Assembly (NCBI RefSeq): GCF_001425265.1
Contig: NZ_LMEC01000021.1
Location: forward strand, 1-64,000
DNA length: 64,000 bases
Reading direction: 5' to 3'
From: Massilia sp. Root418
GTDB lineage: Bacteria > Pseudomonadota > Gammaproteobacteria > Burkholderiales > Burkholderiaceae_D
The notes beneath the pieces were generated by a model. The model was not told the origin of the DNA, did not search any database, and saw only the letters and a list, made by a program, of their open reading frames with translations. Shown in pieces: positions 51,346 to 62,828 of this stretch (position 1 is its first letter; each line of letters starts with the position of its first letter). The position numbers and the translations under genes were made by a program.

Positions 51346-51732
51346 TCAAGTCTGCGCCGCCCCCGGCCAATGCGTGCGCAGTTCCGGATCGGTGCGCATT
51401 TCCCACAGCGCCAGCACCGCAACCGCCACGCCGACCACGACGTTGTTCCACATCGCCGTCTGCGGCACGGTGACTTGCTCGGCCCGCGCCAGCACCCAGG
51501 GCGATACGGCCACCCAGATCCCGACCAGCAGGTTCAGCACCACGGCCCAGAAATAGGTTTTGTACAGGTCAAACGCCGCCAGCGCCGCCATGACCGCGCC
51601 GGTAACGAAGGCATTCCACGCCAGCTGCGAAGGAACGCCGTATTCAAATACCCAGGGCGTGATGAACTGCCACAAGCCGAGCAGCAGGATCAGCTGATCC
51701 TGCCAGCGTTTGATTGCGACTTTGATTTCCAT
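51346..51732 (-). CDS. SPW repeat membrane protein
   Basis: A 128-residue integral membrane protein with four hydrophobic helices. The two SPW-type motifs are FITPWVFEY and VAVSPWVLAR, about 55 residues apart, marking an internal duplication. The function of this family is unknown. GGAGGCC lies just before the ATG. It follows metH on the same strand by 66 bases. Confidence 0.87.
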   Translation of the reverse strand: MEIKVAIKRWQDQLILLLGLWQFITPWVFEYGVPSQLAWNAFVTGAVMAALAAFDLYKTYFWAVVLNLLVGIWVAVSPWVLARAEQVTVPQTAMWNNVVVGVAVAVLALWEMRTDPELRTHWPGAAQT

Positions 51733-51798
51733 ATGGCCTCCATGATGTAGTGAGTCACACCATGCTTAGGCCATCGCAGCGCGCGAAGGTTCCGTTTT

Positions 51799-55581
<3,783 letters not shown>

Positions 55582-55638
55582 TTCGTACTTTCGCGACGTG
55601 GCTGGGTGGAGGCCGGGTGATGCGATACCGGGTCTAAA

Positions 55639-55644
55639 ATTATA
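55639..55644 (-). promoter_or_regulatory. Candidate -10 element upstream of metH
   Basis: A perfect TATAAT on the minus strand, with start about 57 bases before the metH ATG. No good -35 hexamer is seen at 16-18 bases, so an activator may be needed, or the match is by chance. Confidence 0.4.
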
Positions 55645-55708
55645 CGGCATTGCAGCATCGGCGGCATAAGCTGGAGCAATACCGCCGTTGTTCCGGTAAC
55701 ATTGCGCC

Positions 55709-56527
55709 ATGAAGATCACCGTTATCATCTCCGCGCACAAAAAGCGCCGCGAAATGGAGTTTGTCCTCACCGGCTACGCCGCCCAGACCCGCATGCCGGA
55801 CGAAATCATCGTTTCCCAGGACGGCGAGTTCCCCGAGATCGCCGAAGCGGTGGAGAGCTGCCGCCACCTGGACCTGCCGCTGATCCACCTGACCCAGGAA
55901 CACCGGGGCTTCGGCAAGTGCCGCGCCCTGAACAAAGCCATTTTGCGCGCCAGCGGCGACCTGTTGCTGTTTACCGACGGCGACTGCATTCCGCGCGATG
56001 ATTTCGTCGAAACCTACCTGCGCCTGAGCCGCCCGGGGGCCTTCCTGGCCGGCGGCAGCCATATCAGCGTGCCGGAACCATACCATTTGCATAACGACCT
56101 GCGGCCCGCAATCCTGGACCAGAGCCTGTTCGACTATGCCTTCCTGAGCACCATCCCCGGTTTCGACAAGAGCCGTAACCGGCTGCTGCGCAACCCGCGC
56201 CTGCAGCGCTTCTACGATTTCCTCTCCCCGCGCAACGCCTTCAGCGGGGCCAACAGCTGCGCCTTCCGGCACGACGTGCTGGAAGTGGGCGGCTTCGACG
56301 AGAGCATGGCCTACGGCGGCGAGGACCTGAACATGGGCCTGCGGCTCAACAACATCGGCGTGCGCGGCGTGCGCGCGCGGCACTCCATCGTCAGCCTGCA
56401 CCTGGACCACGGGCGCGGCTACTACGACGCCGCCCTGCACCAGGCCAACCAGGACTGGAACAAGGAAGTGCGCAGCCAGCGCCACGTGTTCCCGCGCGTG
56501 TCTCCGATCCGCCAGCTCAAGCCCTGA
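55709..56527 (+). CDS. Glycosyltransferase family 2 protein
   Basis: A 272-residue GT-A enzyme. The N-terminal VIISAHKKRREMEFVLTGYAAQT and the metal-binding FTDGDCIPRDDF (DxD-like) are typical of GT2, and the C-terminal segment FSGANSCAFRHDVLEVGGFDES with YGGEDLNMGLRL matches the galactosyltransferase-type C domain (GT7-like). It adds a sugar to a surface glycan or lipid; substrate unknown. It stands alone, divergent from metH. Confidence 0.9.
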   Translation: MKITVIISAHKKRREMEFVLTGYAAQTRMPDEIIVSQDGEFPEIAEAVESCRHLDLPLIHLTQEHRGFGKCRALNKAILRASGDLLLFTDGDCIPRDDFVETYLRLSRPGAFLAGGSHISVPEPYHLHNDLRPAILDQSLFDYAFLSTIPGFDKSRNRLLRNPRLQRFYDFLSPRNAFSGANSCAFRHDVLEVGGFDESMAYGGEDLNMGLRLNNIGVRGVRARHSIVSLHLDHGRGYYDAALHQANQDWNKEVRSQRHVFPRVSPIRQLKP

Positions 56528-56528
56528 C

Positions 56529-56545
56529 TGTGCGCGGCGCGCACA
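56529..56545 (+). other. Short perfect hairpin after the glycosyltransferase gene
   Basis: TGTGCGC / GCGCACA forms a 7-bp stem with a 3-base loop, one base after the stop codon. It has no T-tract, so it may stabilise the mRNA end rather than end transcription. Confidence 0.4.
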
Positions 56546-56626
56546 AATCCTGTGCGCCTGGACGGCTGGTGCGGGCAGGGCGGGCGGCCTACCATGGGTT
56601 CACTGTCAACCCACCGGAGATCCGAA

Positions 56627-57034
56627 ATGCCCATCCTGAACCTCACCCTGTCCACCGCCCCGAGCGCCGAACAATCGCAGCGCGCCGCCGCCATCCTGCT
56701 GCGCCTGACCAACGACATCCTGCACAAGGCGAAGCCGCTGACGTCCATCGCCATTTCGCACGTGCCGCAGCAGCACTGGTACATCGGCGAGCAATCGCTG
56801 GCGCAGCAGGAGCGGGCCAGCTTCTTCCTCGACATCAAGATCACCGACGAGACCAACACGGCGATAGAAAAGGCGGCCTACATCAAGGCCGTGTTTGACG
56901 AAATGGCCGGCCTGCTTGGCCCGCTGCATGACGTCAGCTATGTCCACATCGACGACGCCCGCCCCGCCGCCTGGGGCTACGGCGGCCTCACCCAGCAATA
57001 CCGCGCGGTGAAGAAAATGGAGCAGGCTGCGTAG
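56627..57034 (+). CDS. Tautomerase family protein
   Basis: A 135-residue protein of the tautomerase/4-oxalocrotonate tautomerase-like superfamily. Pro2 follows the initiator Met, which would expose the catalytic Pro1. The sequence PILNLTLSTAPSAEQS and AISHVPQQHWYIG and a C-terminal GYGG fit a two-domain member with longer length than 4-oxalocrotonate tautomerase itself (62 residues). GGAGA lies 8 bases before the ATG at 56627. It is convergent with a LysR-type regulator, which might control it, but that is only a positional guess. Confidence 0.85.
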   Translation: MPILNLTLSTAPSAEQSQRAAAILLRLTNDILHKAKPLTSIAISHVPQQHWYIGEQSLAQQERASFFLDIKITDETNTAIEKAAYIKAVFDEMAGLLGPLHDVSYVHIDDARPAAWGYGGLTQQYRAVKKMEQAA

Positions 57035-57054
57035 TTGCAGCCGCAGCCGCAGCC

Positions 57055-57975
57055 TCAGGCCCAGCCGCGCTCGCGGTAGTGGGCGGCGGCGAAGTCCACG
57101 AAGGCGCGCACTTTCGGCGACAGGTGGCGGCTCTGCGGATAGAGCGCGTACAGTTCGCGCGGGCGTTGCGGGTAGCCCGGCAACAGCGCGGTCAAGGCGC
57201 CGCGCTGCACGTCCTCATGCACGATGAAGGCGGCGGCGCTGATGATGCCGAGGCCCGCCAGCGCGGCCGCGCGCAGGGCGACGCTGGTGTTGGCTTGCAG
57301 GCTGCCCTGCACGCTGACCGTCTCAGGCGCGCCATCCGGGCCGTTGAACGTCCATTCGCGCGGGTCCCGGGCCTGCGTGTAGGCCAGGCAGTTGTGCCCG
57401 CGCAGCTCGGCCGGCGTGGCGGGCGTGCCGTGCTGTTTCAGGTAGGCCGGGCTGGCGGCCAGCAGCAGCGGGCTGTCGGCCAGTTTTTTGGCCACCAGCG
57501 TTGAATCGGGCAGGCCGCGCGTCAGGCGCAGCGCCACGTCGAAACCGTCTTCGATCAGGTCGACGATGCGGTCGTTGCAGACCAGGTCCACCTTCAGTTC
57601 CGGGTATTGCGCGATGAAGGCGGGCAGCCAGCCGGCCAGTTCCAGGGTGCCGAACGCCATCGGCGCGTTGATGCGCAGGCTGCCGGAGGGCCGCGCCTGG
57701 TGCCGGCCGACGGCGCGGTCGGCGTCGTCCAGGGCGTCGAGGATCTGGCGGCTGGCTTCGTAGTACTGCTTGCCCGCGTCGGTGAGCGCGAAGCGGCGCG
57801 TGGTGCGGTTCAGCAGCTGGGCGCCCAGGTGGGCTTCGAGCTGCTTGATCTGGCGCGAAACGGCGGTGTGGCTGAGGTCCAGCGCCTCGGCGGCAGCCGT
57901 GAAGCTGCCCAGTTCGACCACGCGGCGCAGCGCGCGCAGCGCAGCCAGCTGGTCGATGCGGGCCGGCTCAGCCAA
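57055..57975 (-). CDS. LysR family transcriptional regulator with an atypical start
   Basis: A LysR regulator of about 300-306 residues. The N-terminal winged helix is DQLAALRALRRVVELGSFTAAAEALDLSHTAVSRQIKQLE; the effector-binding domain runs from ~90 to the end. Normal family members begin with Met at the position where this sequence has ATC (57957), giving RIDQLAAL. The only near-canonical start in frame between fmt and this point is TTG at 57975, used here; no good ribosome site is seen. It may be translated poorly, or ATG may have mutated to ATC. It is downstream of fmt and convergent with the tautomerase gene. Confidence 0.8.
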   Translation of the reverse strand: MAEPARIDQLAALRALRRVVELGSFTAAAEALDLSHTAVSRQIKQLEAHLGAQLLNRTTRRFALTDAGKQYYEASRQILDALDDADRAVGRHQARPSGSLRINAPMAFGTLELAGWLPAFIAQYPELKVDLVCNDRIVDLIEDGFDVALRLTRGLPDSTLVAKKLADSPLLLAASPAYLKQHGTPATPAELRGHNCLAYTQARDPREWTFNGPDGAPETVSVQGSLQANTSVALRAAALAGLGIISAAAFIVHEDVQRGALTALLPGYPQRPRELYALYPQSRHLSPKVRAFVDFAAAHYRERGWA

Positions 57976-58073
57976 GCGAAGTGCCCGCTGCGCACCGTGC
58001 GGGTAACCGGGCCGGAATGCGCGCCGCAGCCGGCGACTGGCGGCGCAGCGGGCGCATGCGGCGCATTGCCGCC

Positions 58074-59033
58074 TCAGGCGAAGCGCAAGCCATCCAGCGC
58101 GAAGCCCTTGATGAACTCGGCCGCCGGCAGGCGCTTGCCGCCCGGCTTTTGCAGCTCGGTCAGGCGCAGCGAGCCGCCGCCACCACAGGCCACCACGATG
58201 CCGTGCTGCGCGTCCGCCGCCAGCACCTGGCCGGCCGGGGCCGGGCTGTCGGCGTCCAGCACCTCGGCGCCCCACAGCTTGACGGTCACGCCGTTCACGT
58301 CGCTGTGCGCGCCGGGGAAGGGATTGAAGGCGCGGATCTTGCGGCCGATCTCGCGCGCGGACTGGCTGAAGTCCAGCGCCGCCTCTTCCTTGCTGATCTT
58401 GGCGGCGTAGGTGACGCCCGCTTCGGGCTGCGGCACCGCCTCGACGATGCCGTGCTCCATCTTCTGCATCACCTTGACGATCATGCGCGCGCCCATGGCG
58501 GCCAGCTTGTCGTGCAGCACGCCGGTGCTGTCCTGCGGGCCGATGGGCAGGCGCTCGATCAGCAGCATGGGGCCGGTGTCCAGGCCTTCTTCCATCTGCA
58601 TGATGGTGACGCCGGTTTCCGCGTCGCCCGCTTCGATGGCGCGGTGGATGGGCGCGGCGCCGCGCCAGCGCGGCAGCAGCGAACCGTGGATGTTGATGCA
58701 GGGCTTGATGTCGAGCGTGCTGCGCGGCAGGATCAGGCCGTAGGCGGCCACCACCATGGCGTCGTAGTCGGTGGCCAGCAGCAGCTCATGGGCTTGTTTG
58801 GCTTCGGCGGCGCGCTGCGGGTCCTTGCTGTCCATGCGCAGCGACAGGGGCTGCGCCACGGGAATGTTGTGCGCCAGGGCGTACTGCTTCACGGCGGAAG
58901 GGTGCAGGTGCATGCCGCGTCCGGCCGGGCGGTCGGGCTGGGTCAGCACCAGGGGGATCTCGAAGCCCGCTTCGTGCAGGCTTTGCAGCGCAACGGCTGC
59001 GAATTCGGGTGTGCCCGCGAAGATTATTTTCAT
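58074..59033 (-). CDS. fmt: Methionyl-tRNA formyltransferase
   Basis: A 319-residue enzyme that formylates initiator Met-tRNA. The N-terminal formyl-transferase domain opens MKIIFAGTPEFAAVAL; the catalytic loop is INIHGSLLPRWRGAAPI (Asn, His) and Asp lies in the D(T/S)G-containing GLDTGPML. The C-terminal OB-type domain follows. It is 71 bases downstream of def on the same strand, the standard def-fmt pair. Confidence 0.97.
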   Translation of the reverse strand: MKIIFAGTPEFAAVALQSLHEAGFEIPLVLTQPDRPAGRGMHLHPSAVKQYALAHNIPVAQPLSLRMDSKDPQRAAEAKQAHELLLATDYDAMVVAAYGLILPRSTLDIKPCINIHGSLLPRWRGAAPIHRAIEAGDAETGVTIMQMEEGLDTGPMLLIERLPIGPQDSTGVLHDKLAAMGARMIVKVMQKMEHGIVEAVPQPEAGVTYAAKISKEEAALDFSQSAREIGRKIRAFNPFPGAHSDVNGVTVKLWGAEVLDADSPAPAGQVLAADAQHGIVVACGGGGSLRLTELQKPGGKRLPAAEFIKGFALDGLRFA

Positions 59034-59104
59034 TTTTTTCCTCTTGAGTTGGCACTAAGCCGCATGGCCGGGCGGTGCCGGCCTTGCAGGGTCCATCAGC
59101 TGCG

Positions 59105-59647
59105 TCAGATACGGCGGCCCTGCTCGCACAGCGCTTTCTCGCGCGCCATGCCGCGCTCTTCCTTCATCATGCGCGTCTTGATGCGGTTGCGCTTCAGCGG
59201 CGACAGGTATTCCACGAACACCTTGCCCATCAGGTGATCCATTTCGTGCTGGATGCACACGGCCAGCAGGCCGTCCGCTTCCAGCTCGAATTGCTCGCCC
59301 TTGACGTCGAAGGCGCGCACTTTCACCTGGGAAGGGCGTTCCACGCCGTCGTACACGCCGGGCACCGACAGGCAGCCCTCATCGTACACCTGGCGCTCTT
59401 CACTGGCCCAGGTGATTTCCGGGTTGATGAGGGCGATCAGGTTGCTCTTGTCTTCGGTAATGTCGATGACAACAATGCGCTCATGGACGTCCACCTGGGT
59501 GGCGGCCAGGCCGACGCCCGGTGCGTCGTACATGGTTTCAGCCATGTCGCCGACCAGCTTGGCCAGGCGTGCATCGAAGGCGGTGACGGGCTTGGCGATC
59601 TTGTGCAGGCGCGGGTCGGGATAGCGGAGGATATTCAGTATGGACAT
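59105..59647 (-). CDS. def: Peptide deformylase
   Basis: A 180-residue metalloenzyme that removes formyl from nascent proteins. The three motifs are GVGLAATQV (45-52), EGCLSVPG with metal ligand Cys92, and HEMDH (134-138) with the two His ligands and catalytic Glu. It is paired with fmt and divergent from the LysM gene, a gene order conserved in many proteobacteria. Confidence 0.97.
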   Translation of the reverse strand: MSILNILRYPDPRLHKIAKPVTAFDARLAKLVGDMAETMYDAPGVGLAATQVDVHERIVVIDITEDKSNLIALINPEITWASEERQVYDEGCLSVPGVYDGVERPSQVKVRAFDVKGEQFELEADGLLAVCIQHEMDHLMGKVFVEYLSPLKRNRIKTRMMKEERGMAREKALCEQGRRI

Positions 59648-59809
59648 GCGGATTAGTCGTGTGACTTAAAAATGCAACAGGCGCACCCTGCTGCGCAGCG
59701 TGGTTTCTCTTGCTAGTTCAGGGTATTATGGGCAGAATTTGATTCAGCAGGGCAACCTTCAGGTCGCGATCCAGCCTTTCGTCCATGCCCGCCTTTAACG
59801 GACATCTCA

Positions 59810-60913
59810 ATGAAAAATTTTAGCACAGTCGGCGCACGCCTGTTGATCGCGACACTCATTTCCAGTGCGGCCGCCGCGTCGGCGCAGACCATGCACTGCG
59901 AATTCCGGCCCAACGCGCCGGACCAGCACGTGGTGGTCAAGGGCGATACCCTGTGGGATATTTCCGGCAAATTCCTGGAACGGCCCTGGTGCTGGCCCCA
60001 GGTGTGGGGCATGAACCGCGAGGAAATCCGCAATCCGCACTGGATCTATCCGGGCCAGATCGTCTACCTGGACCGCGCAGCGGGGCGCTTGCGCCTGGGC
60101 AACCGTGTCGGCGGGGCCGGCGCCGGTTCGGGCGACCCTTCCGCCTTGCGCCTGTCGCCGCAGCTGCGCATGGAAGGCCTGGGCAAGGATGCCGTGCAAT
60201 CGATCCCGACCGGCGACATCGAGCCCTTCCTGACCCAGCCGCTGATCATCGAGGACGATGAGCTGAAGAACGCGCCCCGCATCATCGCGGCGCAGGAAGG
60301 CCACGTGTTCCTCGGCAAGGATGAAAAAGCCTATGTGCGCGGCGACCTCAAGGGCGGCACCTCCTTCCAGGTGTTCCGCCCGGGCAAGCCGCTGAAGGAC
60401 CCGGTCACCAAGGCCGTGATCGGCCAGGAAGCTTTCTATTTAGGCACGCTCAAGCTGGTGGCGCCCGCCAAGGCCGGTTCGGAAGTGCACACCTTCACGG
60501 TGGCCACGTCCAAGGAAGAAATGGGCAAGGGCGACCTGCTGATGCAGGCGCCGCCCACGCCCCTGCAGAACTACGTGCCGCACCCGCCCGAGCGCCAGGT
60601 GCAGGCTGCCGTGGTGGCCATCTACGGCGGCGTGAGCCACGCGGGCCAGAACCAGGTTGTCAGTATTAATCGCGGAAAGCTTGACGGACTCGATATCGGA
60701 TCCGTGCTGCAGCTGTACCATAAAGGGCAGACGGTGACCGATCCAGGCGCCAGCAAAGGCTGGCACAACCTGGGGAAACCGCAGGTCAAGCTGCCGGACG
60801 AGGAAGTCGGCAGCTTGTTTATCTTCCGCGTGTTCAAGCATATTTCGTACGGCCTGATCATGCAGGTGACCGCGCCAGTGGAAGTGGGCGACGTCGCCAA
60901 GTCGCCGGAGTAA
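59810..60913 (+). CDS. LysM peptidoglycan-binding domain protein
   Basis: A 367-residue exported protein with a signal peptide (residues 1-~25, ISSAAAASA) and a single N-terminal LysM domain (VVKGDTLWDISGKFL with WPQVWGMNREEIRNPHWIYPGQIVYL). The rest (~110-367) is a conserved region of unknown function rich in beta strand. LysM binds peptidoglycan. The gene between def-fmt and dprA is a standard feature of beta- and gammaproteobacteria; its role is not settled. dprA follows after 8 bases. Confidence 0.92.
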   Translation: MKNFSTVGARLLIATLISSAAAASAQTMHCEFRPNAPDQHVVVKGDTLWDISGKFLERPWCWPQVWGMNREEIRNPHWIYPGQIVYLDRAAGRLRLGNRVGGAGAGSGDPSALRLSPQLRMEGLGKDAVQSIPTGDIEPFLTQPLIIEDDELKNAPRIIAAQEGHVFLGKDEKAYVRGDLKGGTSFQVFRPGKPLKDPVTKAVIGQEAFYLGTLKLVAPAKAGSEVHTFTVATSKEEMGKGDLLMQAPPTPLQNYVPHPPERQVQAAVVAIYGGVSHAGQNQVVSINRGKLDGLDIGSVLQLYHKGQTVTDPGASKGWHNLGKPQVKLPDEEVGSLFIFRVFKHISYGLIMQVTAPVEVGDVAKSPE

Positions 60914-60921
60914 GCCCCGCC

Positions 60922-62124
60922 GTGCAAGCCACGGATACCCCCGCCCCCGCCCCGCAGCCTGTGGGCCGCGCGGCACTCGCCAGTTGGCTGCGCCTGCAGC
61001 TGACGCCCGGCGTCGGCGTGACTGCCGGCGCCGCGCTGATCGCTGAACTGCGCCATCCCGACCGCGTGTTCGATGCCGGCCCCGACCGGCTGGGCGGCAT
61101 CTTGTCCGAGGTGCTGGCCGACAGCCTGGTGCCAGCCGCCGTGCAGGCCCTGCGGGCGCCTTCCGCCGCCTTGCTCGATGAGGCGGCGCGCCTGGCGGAC
61201 GCCGCGCTGGGCTGGCTGGCGCAGCCCGGCCACCAGCTCATGGCGCTGGACGATCCGGCCTTTCCGCCGCTGCTGCGCGAAATCCCCGCCGCGCCGCTGC
61301 TACTGTATACAAGAGGGCGGCGCGAACTGCTGTACCGGCCTGCCGTGGCCATAGTCGGCAGCCGCAACGCCAGCGCCCAGGGCGTGGCCAACGCGGACCG
61401 TTTCGCCGAGGCGCTGGCCGCTGCCGGGCTGACCGTGGTGTCCGGGCTGGCGCTGGGCATCGACGCGGCCGCCCACGCGGGCGGCCTGGCGGGCGGCGGC
61501 GGCCAGGGCGGCGCCGGCACGGTGGCTGTGGTCGGCACCGGCATCGACCGCCTGTATCCGGCCCGCAACCGCGAGCTGGCGCTGCGGATCGCCGCCGAGG
61601 GCTGCGTGGTCAGCGAGTATCCCCTGGGCACGGCGCCGCTGCCGGACAACTTCCCGCGCCGCAACCGCATCATCAGCGGCCTGGCGCGCGGCGTGCTGGT
61701 GATCGAGGCTGCCGCGCAGTCCGGTTCGCTGATCACGGCGCGCTACGCGCTCAACCAGGGGCGCGACGTGTTCGCCGTGCCCGGTTCCATCCATGCCACC
61801 CTGAGCAAGGGCTGCAACGCGCTGATCCGCGAAGGCAAGGCCAAGCTGACCGAGTGCGCCGCCGACGTGCTGGTGGATTTGCTGCCCGAGGCGCCGTCCG
61901 GCGCCGGCGCCGAGCGCCTGCAGGCCACCGCCCAGGTGCGCGCCGAGCTGGAAGCGGTGCTCAGCGCGCTTGGCCACGACCCGGCCCATGCCGACACCCT
62001 GGCCCGGCGCGCCGGCCTGTCCGCGGCGGACGCCCAAAGCCATTTGCTGGCGCTGGAACTGGCCGGCCTGGTCGAACGATTGCCGGGAGGCATTTTCCAG
62101 CGCCTGAGCCGGGCGGCCCGGTAA
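60922..62124 (+). CDS. dprA: DNA-processing protein DprA
   Basis: A 400-residue protein. An N-terminal helix-hairpin/SAM-like region is followed by the Rossmann-fold core (AVAIVGSRNASAQG, VVSGLALGIDAAAH, NFPRRNRIISGL, EAAAQSGSLITARYAL) and a C-terminal winged helix (~330-400). DprA loads RecA on incoming single-stranded DNA during transformation. It starts with GTG at 60922. Ala/Gly-rich insertion near 190-200. Together with comM at 2282 it suggests latent competence, although no uptake genes are present here. Confidence 0.95.
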   Translation: MQATDTPAPAPQPVGRAALASWLRLQLTPGVGVTAGAALIAELRHPDRVFDAGPDRLGGILSEVLADSLVPAAVQALRAPSAALLDEAARLADAALGWLAQPGHQLMALDDPAFPPLLREIPAAPLLLYTRGRRELLYRPAVAIVGSRNASAQGVANADRFAEALAAAGLTVVSGLALGIDAAAHAGGLAGGGGQGGAGTVAVVGTGIDRLYPARNRELALRIAAEGCVVSEYPLGTAPLPDNFPRRNRIISGLARGVLVIEAAAQSGSLITARYALNQGRDVFAVPGSIHATLSKGCNALIREGKAKLTECAADVLVDLLPEAPSGAGAERLQATAQVRAELEAVLSALGHDPAHADTLARRAGLSAADAQSHLLALELAGLVERLPGGIFQRLSRAAR

Positions 62125-62176
62125 GGATGCGGTGCAGGGCTTGTGTTTCGCCGTTCTTAACTGTTAGAGTAGCGCC

Positions 62177-62641
62177 ATGTTCGACATCCTTGTTTATCTC
62201 TACGAGACGTATTACCGCCCCGACGCGTGCCCGGAACCGGCCGCATTGGCGAGGAAACTGTCGGCCGTCGGTTTCGACGATGAAGAGATATCCGAAGCGC
62301 TGGTGTGGCTGACCGACCTCAATGAAATGGCCGGTGTCGAGCAGACGCTGACAGCCGCCTCCACCGGCACCCGCTACTACGTGGAAGAGGAGCAGGACGC
62401 GCTGGGCACGGCCGCCATCGGCTTTATCCAGTTCCTTGAAAGCGCTCAGGTGCTGTCGCCGCTGCAGCGGGAAATCGTGATTGAGCGCGCGCTGGCGCTG
62501 GATGAAATTCCAGTATCGCTGGGCAAGCTGAAGGTCATCGTCCTGATGCTGCTGTGGAGCCAGGGCAAGGAGCCCGACGCCCTGATGTTCGACGACCTGT
62601 TCGGTTCCGACGAAGATCAGATGCCGCGCCTGCTGCACTGA
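62177..62641 (+). CDS. smg: Smg family protein (DUF494)
   Basis: A 154-residue acidic protein of DUF494 with the opening MFDILVYLYETYYRPDACPEP and C-terminal LMLLWSQGKEPDALMFDDLFG. The gene normally sits beside dprA; its function is unknown. It follows dprA by 52 bases and precedes topB by 187 bases. Confidence 0.94.
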   Translation: MFDILVYLYETYYRPDACPEPAALARKLSAVGFDDEEISEALVWLTDLNEMAGVEQTLTAASTGTRYYVEEEQDALGTAAIGFIQFLESAQVLSPLQREIVIERALALDEIPVSLGKLKVIVLMLLWSQGKEPDALMFDDLFGSDEDQMPRLLH

Positions 62642-62828
62642 GCCCGCTTCCCGTTTGTTCCCCGCTTGCATGCCGCAAGACGACCAGATTACCCTATGCA
62701 GTGCCAGGCCGCCATACGGCGGCAACCATGCCGGGATTGCAAAAGTTCAGCATGCGGTATAAAAATTGTCTGTATGATGCGCATGCTGCGCCAAATCCAG
62801 AGTAAAAAAACAAGAGAATACGAAAACT

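Noticed and set aside
55582..55708. S-adenosylhomocysteine or cobalamin riboswitch ahead of metH
   Set aside because: Looked for the conserved cores of both in the 127-base gap on the metH strand and found neither; the gap is also too short for a cobalamin riboswitch.
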